The translations under genes were made by a program, and so were the position numbers. This document shows positions 1-6,104 of a stretch of 11,728 nt of DNA, one piece after another. The stretch is from Deltaproteobacteria bacterium (GTDB lineage: Bacteria; Desulfobacterota; BSN033; UBA1163). The notes beneath the pieces were generated by a model. It searched no databases, was not told where the DNA came from, and was given only the letters and a program-made list of their open reading frames with translations. Position 1 is the stretch's first letter. Every line of letters begins with the position of its first letter. The stretch lies in assembly GCA_016875155.1 (NCBI GenBank), contig VGSD01000042.1, positions 1 through 11,728 on the forward strand, written 5' to 3'.

Positions 1-71
1 CGGAGTTTGAGAAGATCGTAACGCCGAAGCAGAAGATCCATAGAGAAGTTCAGCTTCAGGCTACCATTTAA
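1..71 (+). CDS. C-terminal fragment of an unidentified upstream gene
   Basis: An open frame runs in from the window edge (first full codon at base 3) and ends at TAA 69-71. It gives a 22-residue tail with the pattern EFEKIVTPKQKIHREV, ending QATI. The tail is too short to name. It lies only 22 bases before the carrier gene, in the same direction, so it is probably the previous gene of the same operon. A PLP enzyme or another sulfur-assimilation enzyme would fit the context, but that is only a guess. The stretch could also be a chance open frame. Confidence 0.5.
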   Translation, partial: EFEKIVTPKQKIHREVQLQATI

Positions 72-93
72 AAAATTTGAAAAGGAGAGAAAG

Positions 94-609
94 ATGGAAA
101 TTCGTGTTCGCATACCCACGCCGCTGAAAAAACTGGCGGGAGAAAAGGATGTCGTTTTAGCAAATGGAAACACGGTTGGAGAGGTGATCCAATGGCTGAC
201 AGAAACCTATCCGGGGCTCAAGGAGAGGCTCAGGGATGAACAGGGGCAGGTGAGGCGGTTCATCAATATCTATTTGAATGATGAAGATATCCGATTCAGC
301 CGGAATCTTGAGACCCCTGTAAAGGATGGAGATCAAATCTCCATCATCCCGGCCATTGCCGGTGGTTCTTCGAAGAAGAGAAGGGTGACGCTTACCTTTC
401 CTCCTGAAAGGATCCAGGAGCCCGTGATCCATAATATCGGTCACCGCTTCAAGATCGTCACCAATATTCGAAGCGCCAATGTCACAGAGAATGTGGGCTG
501 GGTGACCCTGGAGATCGATGGAGAAGAAGGGGAATACCTGAAAGCTCTCGATTACTTAAAGGGGATCGGCGTAAAGGTCGAACCAGTGGAAAAAGACGTA
601 ATCGTTTAG
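94..609 (+). CDS. cysO: CysO-like ubiquitin-fold sulfur carrier fused to a C-terminal NIL domain
   Basis: The 171-residue product has two parts. Residues 1-91 are a MoaD/ThiS-type beta-grasp carrier. Its closest resemblance, from memory, is mycobacterial CysO: it has the RFINIYLNDEDIRFS pattern (residues 55-69) and ends in PAIAGG (86-91), where CysO ends its chain in a very similar AGG tail. In CysO the last glycine is adenylated and converted to a thiocarboxylate that donates sulfur for cysteine synthesis. Here the chain continues after Gly91 with a basic linker (SSKKRR) and a NIL domain (about 97-168), a fold known from the C-terminus of MetN methionine transporters and from some ferredoxins. 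The Gly-Gly is therefore internal and cannot be activated until the chain is cut. The start ATG has a good Shine-Dalgarno (AAGGAGA, 81-87). Downstream E1, JAMM and CysM genes support the pathway; what the NIL domain does is not known. Confidence 0.9.
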   Translation: MEIRVRIPTPLKKLAGEKDVVLANGNTVGEVIQWLTETYPGLKERLRDEQGQVRRFINIYLNDEDIRFSRNLETPVKDGDQISIIPAIAGGSSKKRRVTLTFPPERIQEPVIHNIGHRFKIVTNIRSANVTENVGWVTLEIDGEEGEYLKALDYLKGIGVKVEPVEKDVIV

Positions 610-677
610 AACTTCGTCTTTAATTGAAAAGGTTTTTTTAAATGCAACCATTAAATATCTGATCAAGGGGGACAAAG

Positions 678-1901
678 ATGAGTGAGAAGACAAAAAAGTT
701 ATTCTGGCAAGTGGCAGGTCCGCTTCTCCGAAGAGCTTTAAAAGAGAAACACAAAGACATTTCTGAAATATCTATTCAGGAAGTAAACCGCCTAATCAAA
801 AAGGGAGAGAAGATGGTCCTCCTCGATGTCCGTGAGAAGGAGGAATTATCCCTGGGATATCTTAAAGACTCTATTTTCATTCCTCGGGCCACACTGCCGG
901 AGAAAGCAGAGACCCTGCTTCCGGATAAAAATGAACCCATTATCGTTTACTGTGCAGCAGGGGTGCGGTCACTCCTGGCGGCCAAGACCTTGAAGGAAAT
1001 GGGTTACAGCGATGTTTCTTCCATGAGGGAAGGGATCGAAGGATGGAAAAAAGCAGGCTATGAGGTGGCGAGCAATAGCGGGCTGACCTCACAACAGTTG
1101 TCTCGATACAGTCGCCATATTCTCCTGCAGGAGGTTGGTGCAGAGGGTCAGGCAAAACTCCTCCAGGCAAAAGTCTTACTGGTCGGGGCTGGAGGTCTGG
1201 GCTGTCCGACTGCACTCTATCTGGCAGCAGCAGGTGTGGGGACATTAGGGATCATTGATGATGACCGTGTGGATCTGACCAATCTCCAGCGGCAGATTCT
1301 TCACCGTACCTCTGATGTGGGAAGGCCAAAGACCGAATCGGCTAAAGAGGCCATTGCCAGAATCAATCCTGATGTGAAGGTCATCACCTATGCAGAACGT
1401 CTCACGTCAGACAATGCGATTAAGATATTTGAGGAGTATGACATCATTGTAGATGGGTCAGATAACTTTCCGACAAAATATCTGGTCAACGATGCCGCCT
1501 TCTTTGCAAAGAAGCCCTTTGTTTTTGGCGGGGTCTTTCAGTTTGAAGGACAGGCGAGCGTTTTCTCTCCTGGTAATGGAGGCCCATGCTTACGGTGTCT
1601 TTTTCCTGAGCCTCCTCCGCCCGGTCTTGTTCCCAGCTGAGACGAGGCAGGTGTCCTGGGAGTTGTGCCCGGGCAAGTCGGCCTGATACAGGCCACAGAA
1701 GTGATCAAACTCATCTTAAAGAAAGGAAAACCTCTGATCGGACAGTTCCTGATCTATAATTCGTTGGAAGTCGAATTCAGACTCTTTCCGGTTCAAAAGA
1801 ATCCTTCCTGTCCTCTCTGTAATGAGGAACCGAAGATTAAGGAACTTGAGGATTATCGTGAGGTGTGCGGTCTGGAGAGTCGAAGCCAGGCCGCAGCCTA
1901 G
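678..1901 (+). CDS. Rhodanese-MoeB/ThiF E1-like activating enzyme, probable selenoprotein (in-frame TGA 1638-1640 = Sec321)
   Basis: The frame reads through TGA 1638-1640 to TAG 1899-1901, giving 407 residues. Residues 30-130 are a rhodanese domain with catalytic loop CAAGVRS (Cys92). Residues 137-395 are a ThiF/MoeB domain: RYSRHILL (143-150), nucleotide loop GAGGLG (170-175), DNFPTKYLVND (262-272), and zinc cysteine pairs CLRC (304-307) and CPLC (378-381). TGA codon 321 stands between LVPS and DEAGVLG, exactly where ThiF (CRTAGVVG) and MOCS3 have their conserved cysteine. Family features continue in the same frame afterwards, including the second zinc pair, so decay is unlikely. A SECIS-like hairpin follows. 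Role: adenylates the carrier C-terminus and, with the rhodanese, loads sulfur. The rhodanese precedes the E1, the reverse of MoeZ/MOCS3. Shine-Dalgarno AAGGGGGA lies at 665-672. Alternative: a Cys codon miscalled as TGA. Confidence 0.88.
1638..1684 (+). promoter_or_regulatory. Candidate bacterial SECIS element with UGA selenocysteine codon
   Basis: Immediately after the in-frame TGA lies a hairpin. CCTGGG (1655-1660) pairs with CCCGGG (1668-1673) through five G-C pairs and one G-U, closing a 7-nt loop AGTTGTG (1661-1667). If U1654 is bulged, G1653-C1674 and U1652-A1675 extend the stem to 8 pairs. An outer AGGC/GCCT (1645-1648 with 1681-1684) can also pair. The loop starts 20 nt after the TGA and has G then U at its second and third positions. 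Bacterial SECIS elements such as fdhF have a guanine in the first two loop positions at about this distance and a bulged U in the stem. I judged the fold by eye, without energy calculation. Confidence 0.7.
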
Positions 1902-1924
1902 ATTCGGGGAAAAAGGATAAAGAG

Positions 1925-2902
1925 ATGTTAAGAACCAGGCATCAATTAAAAAGATTCCTAGGGTTTTATATTTTAACCCTCGTATCAATATTTATTCTTC
2001 TCATCTTTAACCAATTGGCTTTAGCGATACCCAATGGTGGATACATGCGACCAGAACTTCTAATCCAACCTGAAGACCTCAAATCCCTGATCGATCGGAA
2101 GGATCCTGATATTCGGATCATCGATGTCCGGGAGAAGATTAAATACCTTGCCGGCCACGTCCCTGGAGCAGTGAATATCTGGAGGCCTGACATCGTGCAT
2201 AAAGACCATCCCGTTCCAGGGATGATGGCTCCTCAGGCCCAGATTGAAGAGGTGATGGGAAGACTCGGGGTCAGCCATCAAAATACGCTCATCATCTATT
2301 CTGACAGCTCAGATGGCGCCAGGCTCTGGTGGATACTGGCTTATTATGGCTTTCCGATCTCTCAGATGAAACTTCTTGATGGCGGTCCTGATGGTTGGAA
2401 AGTAAAGGGTTATCCGACCGAGATCATTCCTCCCCAGGTCAGTCCGGCCCAATTCAGGTTGCCTGGCAGAACAAAATCGACGGAATCCTTGCTCTGTACT
2501 CTGCCAGAGGTCAAGGGAGCCCTGAAAGAACCTAATAAGATTGTCCTCGATGTCAGGGCACCAAAAGAATATACAGGAGAAGAGATCTTAAGGGATGCCG
2601 TCAGGGCAGGCCGCATCCCGGGCGTTGCCTGGATCGAGTGGAGAGAAGTTCTGGTTAAGGAGGGACCCCATAAGGGATACTGGAAATCCGCCGAGGAGAT
2701 AAGAAAACTCTTTGCTGATATTGGGGTGACTCCGGATAAAGAAATCTATATCTATTGTCAGTCCGGAGTTCGCTCGGCTCACAGTTTGGTGAGTCTCTAC
2801 TTGATCGGTTTTCCACTTGAGAGATTGAGAAATTATGATGGTTCCTGGATCGAATGGAGCCGCAGTACAGAGGCTATTGAAACAGGGCCACTGAAGAAGT
2901 AG
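1925..2902 (+). CDS. Exported two-domain rhodanese (thiosulfate/3-mercaptopyruvate sulfurtransferase family)
   Basis: The product is a sulfurtransferase of 325 residues with tandem rhodanese domains. Residues 10-34 form a hydrophobic signal peptide or anchor ending LALA-IPNG, so the enzyme should act outside the cytoplasm. The first domain (about 43-165) has DVREKIKYLAGHVPGA but YSDSSDGARLWW at the active-site loop, with no cysteine, as is usual for the non-catalytic half. The second domain (about 190-320) has LDVRAPKEY and loop CQSGVRS with Cys278 as the persulfide carrier, and ends in the family signature YDGSWIEWS. I chose ATG 1925 because the signal peptide begins there; an in-frame ATG at 1865 would overlap the E1 gene by 37 bases. 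It lies 23 bases after the E1 gene and 8 before the JAMM gene, so it is surely co-transcribed. Its export sits oddly with its cytoplasmic partners. Confidence 0.9.
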   Translation: MLRTRHQLKRFLGFYILTLVSIFILLIFNQLALAIPNGGYMRPELLIQPEDLKSLIDRKDPDIRIIDVREKIKYLAGHVPGAVNIWRPDIVHKDHPVPGMMAPQAQIEEVMGRLGVSHQNTLIIYSDSSDGARLWWILAYYGFPISQMKLLDGGPDGWKVKGYPTEIIPPQVSPAQFRLPGRTKSTESLLCTLPEVKGALKEPNKIVLDVRAPKEYTGEEILRDAVRAGRIPGVAWIEWREVLVKEGPHKGYWKSAEEIRKLFADIGVTPDKEIYIYCQSGVRSAHSLVSLYLIGFPLERLRNYDGSWIEWSRSTEAIETGPLKK

Positions 2903-2910
2903 GGGTGAAG

Positions 2911-3306
2911 ATGATAAGAATTCCAGAATCCATCTACCACAGCATCGTCGAACATGCCAAAAAGGAGGCGCCGCTGGAGTGTTGCGGAATCTTAAGCGGA
3001 AGGAATGAGACAGTCGAGAAGGTCTTCGAATTAAGGAATGAAGAACAGAGCCCGGTTCGATATTCAATGTCACCCCAGGAACAGTTGAAGGTCTTTGATG
3101 AGATGGACAGGCAATCGTTGGATATGTTGGCCATCTATCATTCCCACACCCATACGGTTCCTTATCCTTCGGAGACCGATCTGAGGTTGGCTTTCTATCC
3201 TGAGGTGGTATCTGTCATCATCTCTTTGAAGGAAGAGACGCCAGTCATGAAGGCCTTTCGGATCCAAGAGAATGCGATCTCTACCGAAGAGATCGAGATC
3301 ATTTAG
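2911..3306 (+). CDS. mec: Mec+/HcyD-like JAMM (M67 family) zinc metallopeptidase
   Basis: A compact JAMM/MPN protein of 131 residues with the full zinc-hydrolase signature: Glu23 in PLECCGIL, His77 and His79 in HSH, Ser87 and Asp90 in PSETD. In Mycobacterium the homologue Mec+ cuts cysteine from the CysO-Cys adduct. In Wolinella the related HcyD trims the alanine after Gly-Gly of its carrier. Here the peptidase could both remove the NIL domain from the carrier and release the finished cysteine; that double role is inference. I prefer ATG 2911, which gives the family-typical MIRIP start and has AGGGGTG at 2901-2907. GTG at 2905 is an alternative two codons upstream. The gene is 8 bases from each neighbour, so expression is tightly coupled. 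Confidence 0.9.
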   Translation: MIRIPESIYHSIVEHAKKEAPLECCGILSGRNETVEKVFELRNEEQSPVRYSMSPQEQLKVFDEMDRQSLDMLAIYHSHTHTVPYPSETDLRLAFYPEVVSVIISLKEETPVMKAFRIQENAISTEEIEII

Positions 3307-3314
3307 AGGTTAAA

Positions 3315-4325
3315 ATGGAGTCTCTAAACTTAAGAGTTGAAACGGGTTTACGTAGAGAGTTGAAAAACGAGAGTTCCTTCTCCCTTCTTACTCTGATCGG
3401 CAATACGCCCCTGGTTCAGATTAAGCAGATGACAAAACATCTCAGAGGGGTTCGGATCTTTGCCAAGGCAGAGTGGCTCAATCCCGGTGGCTCTGTAAAG
3501 GATCGAGCCGCATTACGAATCATCGAAGAAGGCGAGCGTTCAGGCAAACTGACCAGAAATAAGATCATCCTCGATTCAACATCAGGAAACACAGGGATTG
3601 CCTATGCCATGATCAGTGCAATGAGAGGATATAGAGTTCAGCTGGTCGTGCCAGCCAATATCAGTGAAGAGAGGAAGAAAGCCCTGGAGGCTTACGGAGT
3701 AAAACTGATCTTCACAGACCCCGTTCTTGGTTCGGACGGAGCCCTCATCGAAGCCAGGAGAATATACGAGGCACATCCTGATCTTTATTTTAAAGGGGAT
3801 CAGTATAATAATCCGGCAAACTGGCAGGCCCATTACGAGACCACAGGGCCTGAGATCATCCGTCAGACCGATGGTGAGATTACCCATTTTGTTGCTGGGG
3901 TTGGGACAGGTGGCACATTGATCGGAACGGGGAGAAGATTGAAGGAGCATAACCCCCGTATCAAACTGTTCGGAGTTCAGCCAGACAATGGTTTTCATGG
4001 GATTGAAGGTTTGAAACATATTGAGACTGCCATCCGGCCTGGCATTTATGATGACACAATTTTAGACGGGACGCTCTTTGTCAAGACGGAAGATGCATTC
4101 GAAATGGCCCATCGACTCGCCAGGGAAGAAGGTCTCTGGGTAGGTCCTTCCTCCGGCGCGGCTTTCTGGGCCTCTTTAAAATTGGCAGAGTCGATCGATT
4201 GGGGTGTCCTTGTGACCATTTTCCCTGACGGAGGAGCGCGATACCCTGAATACTGCATTGATTGTGAAAAACAGAAGAGTCGGCTCTCGGTCAAACGCCC
4301 AATGCTAACGCCTTCACCCCCCTAA
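3315..4325 (+). CDS. cysM: CysM-type PLP-dependent cysteine synthase, probably carrier-thiocarboxylate dependent
   Basis: A fold-type II PLP enzyme of 336 residues. Lys62 in NPGGSVKDR is the Schiff-base lysine, TSGNTG (89-94) is the substrate loop, GTGGT (197-201) holds the phosphate of PLP, and PSSGAA (278-283) faces the pyridine nitrogen. It forms an aminoacrylate from an activated serine and adds sulfur. With CysO-like, E1 and Mec+-like genes in the operon, the sulfur donor is most likely the carrier thiocarboxylate, as for mycobacterial CysM. The segment GLKHIETAIRPGIYD (232-246) puts Lys234 about where I recall mycobacterial CysM having Arg220, the O-phosphoserine selector. That alignment is from memory, so O-phosphoserine use is tentative. 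The last 15 residues (about 322-336) are encoded inside the terminator-like repeat and look like an accidental extension. O-acetylserine sulfhydrylase is the alternative. Confidence 0.9.
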   Translation: MESLNLRVETGLRRELKNESSFSLLTLIGNTPLVQIKQMTKHLRGVRIFAKAEWLNPGGSVKDRAALRIIEEGERSGKLTRNKIILDSTSGNTGIAYAMISAMRGYRVQLVVPANISEERKKALEAYGVKLIFTDPVLGSDGALIEARRIYEAHPDLYFKGDQYNNPANWQAHYETTGPEIIRQTDGEITHFVAGVGTGGTLIGTGRRLKEHNPRIKLFGVQPDNGFHGIEGLKHIETAIRPGIYDDTILDGTLFVKTEDAFEMAHRLAREEGLWVGPSSGAAFWASLKLAESIDWGVLVTIFPDGGARYPEYCIDCEKQKSRLSVKRPMLTPSPP

Positions 4326-4362
4326 AGGGTTAGCCGTTTGGCTGAGAGCCACTCCTTTTATT
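4278..4362 (+). terminator. Structured terminator-like element, copy A, overlapping the cysM stop codon
   Basis: A long imperfect palindrome. Outer arms 4282-4297 and 4335-4350 pair over 16 positions with a few G-U pairs, and 3 more pairs form if C4281 is bulged. Inside, GCTAAC (4304-4309) pairs with GTTAGC (4329-4334) and CCTT (4311-4314) with AAGG (4325-4328), leaving a C-rich loop CACCCCCCTA. The T-rich run CCTTTTATTT (4354-4363) follows, as expected of a rho-independent terminator. The cysM TAA (4323-4325) lies partly in the loop. The inner module matches a second copy at 7963-8058. It could instead be a mobile palindromic repeat that has come to act as a terminator. Confidence 0.65.
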
Positions 4363-4378
4363 TCAGAAGAATTGGGTA

Positions 4379-4384
4379 TATAAT
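4379..4384 (+). promoter_or_regulatory. Possible -10 box (TATAAT) for the TVP38-arsS transcription unit
   Basis: A perfect TATAAT lies between the terminator-like element and the TVP38-like gene, 41 bases before the ATG. No good -35 hexamer is visible at 16-18 bases upstream, where the sequence is T-rich. The position, directly after a terminator and before a gene of different function, is what makes it plausible. Confidence 0.35.
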
Positions 4385-4425
4385 CCGTGTATGAGGGACG
4401 AGAAAAACTGAATTGAAATTCCTTT

Positions 4426-5115
4426 ATGCCACAGAAAAAACTGATTGTCCTGTCGATTTTTATAGTTGGGTTTGCTCTTTTCTTTGTCCTAGGGGGCCAT
4501 CACTATCTCAGCTTTGAGACGCTGAAGGCGAACCGGGAAGTGCTTATGGCTTACACCGAAGAACACTATTGGGCCATGGTCATCGGTGCGGCTGTGATCT
4601 ATACGGTTACGACTGCATTAAGCATTCCTCTGGCAACAGGATTGTCCTTAAGCGTTGGGTTTCTGTTCGGTCGATGGATGGGAATGGCGGTTATCCTTTT
4701 TTCGGCCACTCTGGGGGCGACACTCGTATTTCTTGGGGCCCGTTATATCTTTGCGGAAGCAGCACAACGACGAATGGGCAAGAAGGCCCGGGACATGATG
4801 GCAGGATTTCATAAGAAGGATTTTAACTATCTCCTCTTTTTGAGGCTGGTTCCTCTCTTTCCTTTCTGGCTCATTAATCTGGTCTCTGCCTTCACGCCGA
4901 TGAAGACCCGAACCTATGTGGTTGCTACTGCCATCGGAATAGCCCCCGGGTGTTTTATCTTTGCCAACTTAGGACAATCGCTCACCCGGATTGATTCGGT
5001 TGAGGGATTGCTCTCTTTTCAAACATTAGGCGCACTGGCGCTTCTCGGAGGGTTTGCATTGCTTTCCGCTTTCATTAAGAGAACCCAATGGTCAAAAGAG
5101 AGGGAGGTGTTCTGA
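4426..5115 (+). CDS. TVP38/TMEM64 (DedA-like, SNARE-associated domain) inner-membrane protein
   Basis: An integral membrane protein of 229 residues with hydrophobic segments at about 5-23, 51-105 (probably two or three passes), 135-155, 163-182 and 200-218. The SNARE-associated/VTT-domain signature is visible: LGATLVFLGARY (97-107), then LRLVPLFPFWLIN (139-151) and ATAIGIAPGCFIFANLG (167-183). Members of this superfamily are linked to lipid scrambling or small-ion and lipid transport in the inner membrane; the substrate here is unknown. It ends 2 bases before the preferred arsS start, so the two are translationally coupled. That suggests a role with arsenolipid or arsenosugar products, but this is inference. 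The Shine-Dalgarno before ATG 4426 is weak. Confidence 0.87.
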   Translation: MPQKKLIVLSIFIVGFALFFVLGGHHYLSFETLKANREVLMAYTEEHYWAMVIGAAVIYTVTTALSIPLATGLSLSVGFLFGRWMGMAVILFSATLGATLVFLGARYIFAEAAQRRMGKKARDMMAGFHKKDFNYLLFLRLVPLFPFWLINLVSAFTPMKTRTYVVATAIGIAPGCFIFANLGQSLTRIDSVEGLLSFQTLGALALLGGFALLSAFIKRTQWSKEREVF

Positions 5116-5117
5116 GA

Positions 5118-6104
5118 TTGAAGAGCCTGACACCAATTGAATGTTCCTCTTTTCCCGTGGTTCATCTCCCTATTCTGCGCCGATCCCGTTTGAACATTCT
5201 GCAGGTCAATCTGGGGTATCGCTGTAATCAGCAGTGTATCCATTGTCATGTCGAGGCTGGCCCCCATCGAACAGAGATGATGGGGAAGCCTGTCATCGCT
5301 GAAGTCGTTGATTTTTTGGCCACTTCGAATCTTAAAACCATGGATTTGACCGGTGGAGCTCCTGAATTGAATCCCCATTTCCGGGATCTCGTCCACATCG
5401 CATGGAAGATGGGGATTCATGTGATCGATCGCTGTAATCTCACCATCTTGGAAGAACCCGGACAGAAAGATCTGATGGAATTTCTTTCCGATCATCAGGT
5501 GGAGATCATTGCCTCACTGCCCTGCTATCTGAAGGAAAACGTGGACCGACAACGAGGGGAAAGAGCCTTTGATAAAAGCATCGAAGTCCTTCAAAAACTG
5601 AACCGGCTGGGCTATGGAAAAGAAGATTCAACCCTCTTGTTGAACCTGATTTACAACCCCGATGGGCCTTTTCTCTCCCCTCCGCAGGCTTCCCTGGAGG
5701 AGGAGTATAGGAGACAACTTGGGGAGCGTTACGGCATTGTTTTTAATCGGCTCTATACCCTCAATAATATGCCTGTGGGACGCTTTGGGAAAAGGTTGAT
5801 GGCCGATGGACAGTTTCAGGATTATATGAACCTTCTTCAAAATGGATATCAGGAGATCAATCTGGACTCAGTGATGTGCCGTTTTATGATGAGTGTGGAT
5901 TGGCAGGGTTATGTGTACGATTGCGATTTCAATCAGGCGCTTGGAATGCCGTTTCATTTCGAAGGTAAACACCGGGTCAAACTATCCGAACTCAAGGGGG
6001 TGGATTTAGAAGGAAGCCCTATCATGGTTTCGGATCACTGCTTCGGTTGTACTGCAGGGCAGGGGAGCAGTTGCCAGGGAGCTTTAAACAGTCCAATCGT
6101 CTGA
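5118..6104 (+). CDS. arsS: ArsS-like radical SAM enzyme of arsenosugar biosynthesis (Cys form)
   Basis: A radical SAM protein of 328 residues. CNQQCIHC (Cys36, Cys40, Cys43) is the CxxxCxxC site for the catalytic 4Fe-4S cluster, and DLTGGAPELNPHF follows as in the family. The C-terminal Cys-rich (DUF3641-type) domain has VMCRF, DCDFNQALGMPF and CFGCTAGQGSSC (308-319), probably for extra cluster or thiol chemistry. ArsS is reported to attach the 5'-deoxyadenosyl group of SAM to a dimethylated arsenical on the way to arsenosugars. Some family members carry selenocysteine; here every expected position is cysteine. I chose TTG 5118 because AGGGAGGTG (5101-5109) lies 8 bases upstream. ATG 5088 is possible but would overlap the membrane-protein gene by 28 bases and lacks a good ribosome site. 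Two glycosyltransferase-like genes of the same pathway follow. Confidence 0.9.
   Translation: MKSLTPIECSSFPVVHLPILRRSRLNILQVNLGYRCNQQCIHCHVEAGPHRTEMMGKPVIAEVVDFLATSNLKTMDLTGGAPELNPHFRDLVHIAWKMGIHVIDRCNLTILEEPGQKDLMEFLSDHQVEIIASLPCYLKENVDRQRGERAFDKSIEVLQKLNRLGYGKEDSTLLLNLIYNPDGPFLSPPQASLEEEYRRQLGERYGIVFNRLYTLNNMPVGRFGKRLMADGQFQDYMNLLQNGYQEINLDSVMCRFMMSVDWQGYVYDCDFNQALGMPFHFEGKHRVKLSELKGVDLEGSPIMVSDHCFGCTAGQGSSCQGALNSPIV

Noticed and set aside
678..1640. Truncated E1 pseudogene ending at the TGA, with a separate gene starting around 1665
   Set aside because: Reading through the TGA keeps the same frame and restores every expected family element including the second zinc cysteine pair. The stop falls exactly on a conserved Cys and is followed by a SECIS-like hairpin. 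A sequencing error is still possible, but ordinary decay is not the best explanation.
4303..4335. Integron attC-like core (GCTAAC...GTTAGCC)
   Set aside because: The spacing is far too short for attC, the inner L sites are missing, and the larger outer stem does not fit. No integrase or cassette is present.
4340..4347. GGCTGAGA resembling the TPP riboswitch core
   Set aside because: It is part of the right arm of the terminator-like stem, the partner motif is missing, and it follows cysM rather than preceding a thiamine gene.
4391..4411. Short leader peptide (ATG AGG GAC GAG AAA AAC TGA) before the TVP38 gene
   Set aside because: It has no ribosome site of note and no amino-acid bias that would suggest attenuation.
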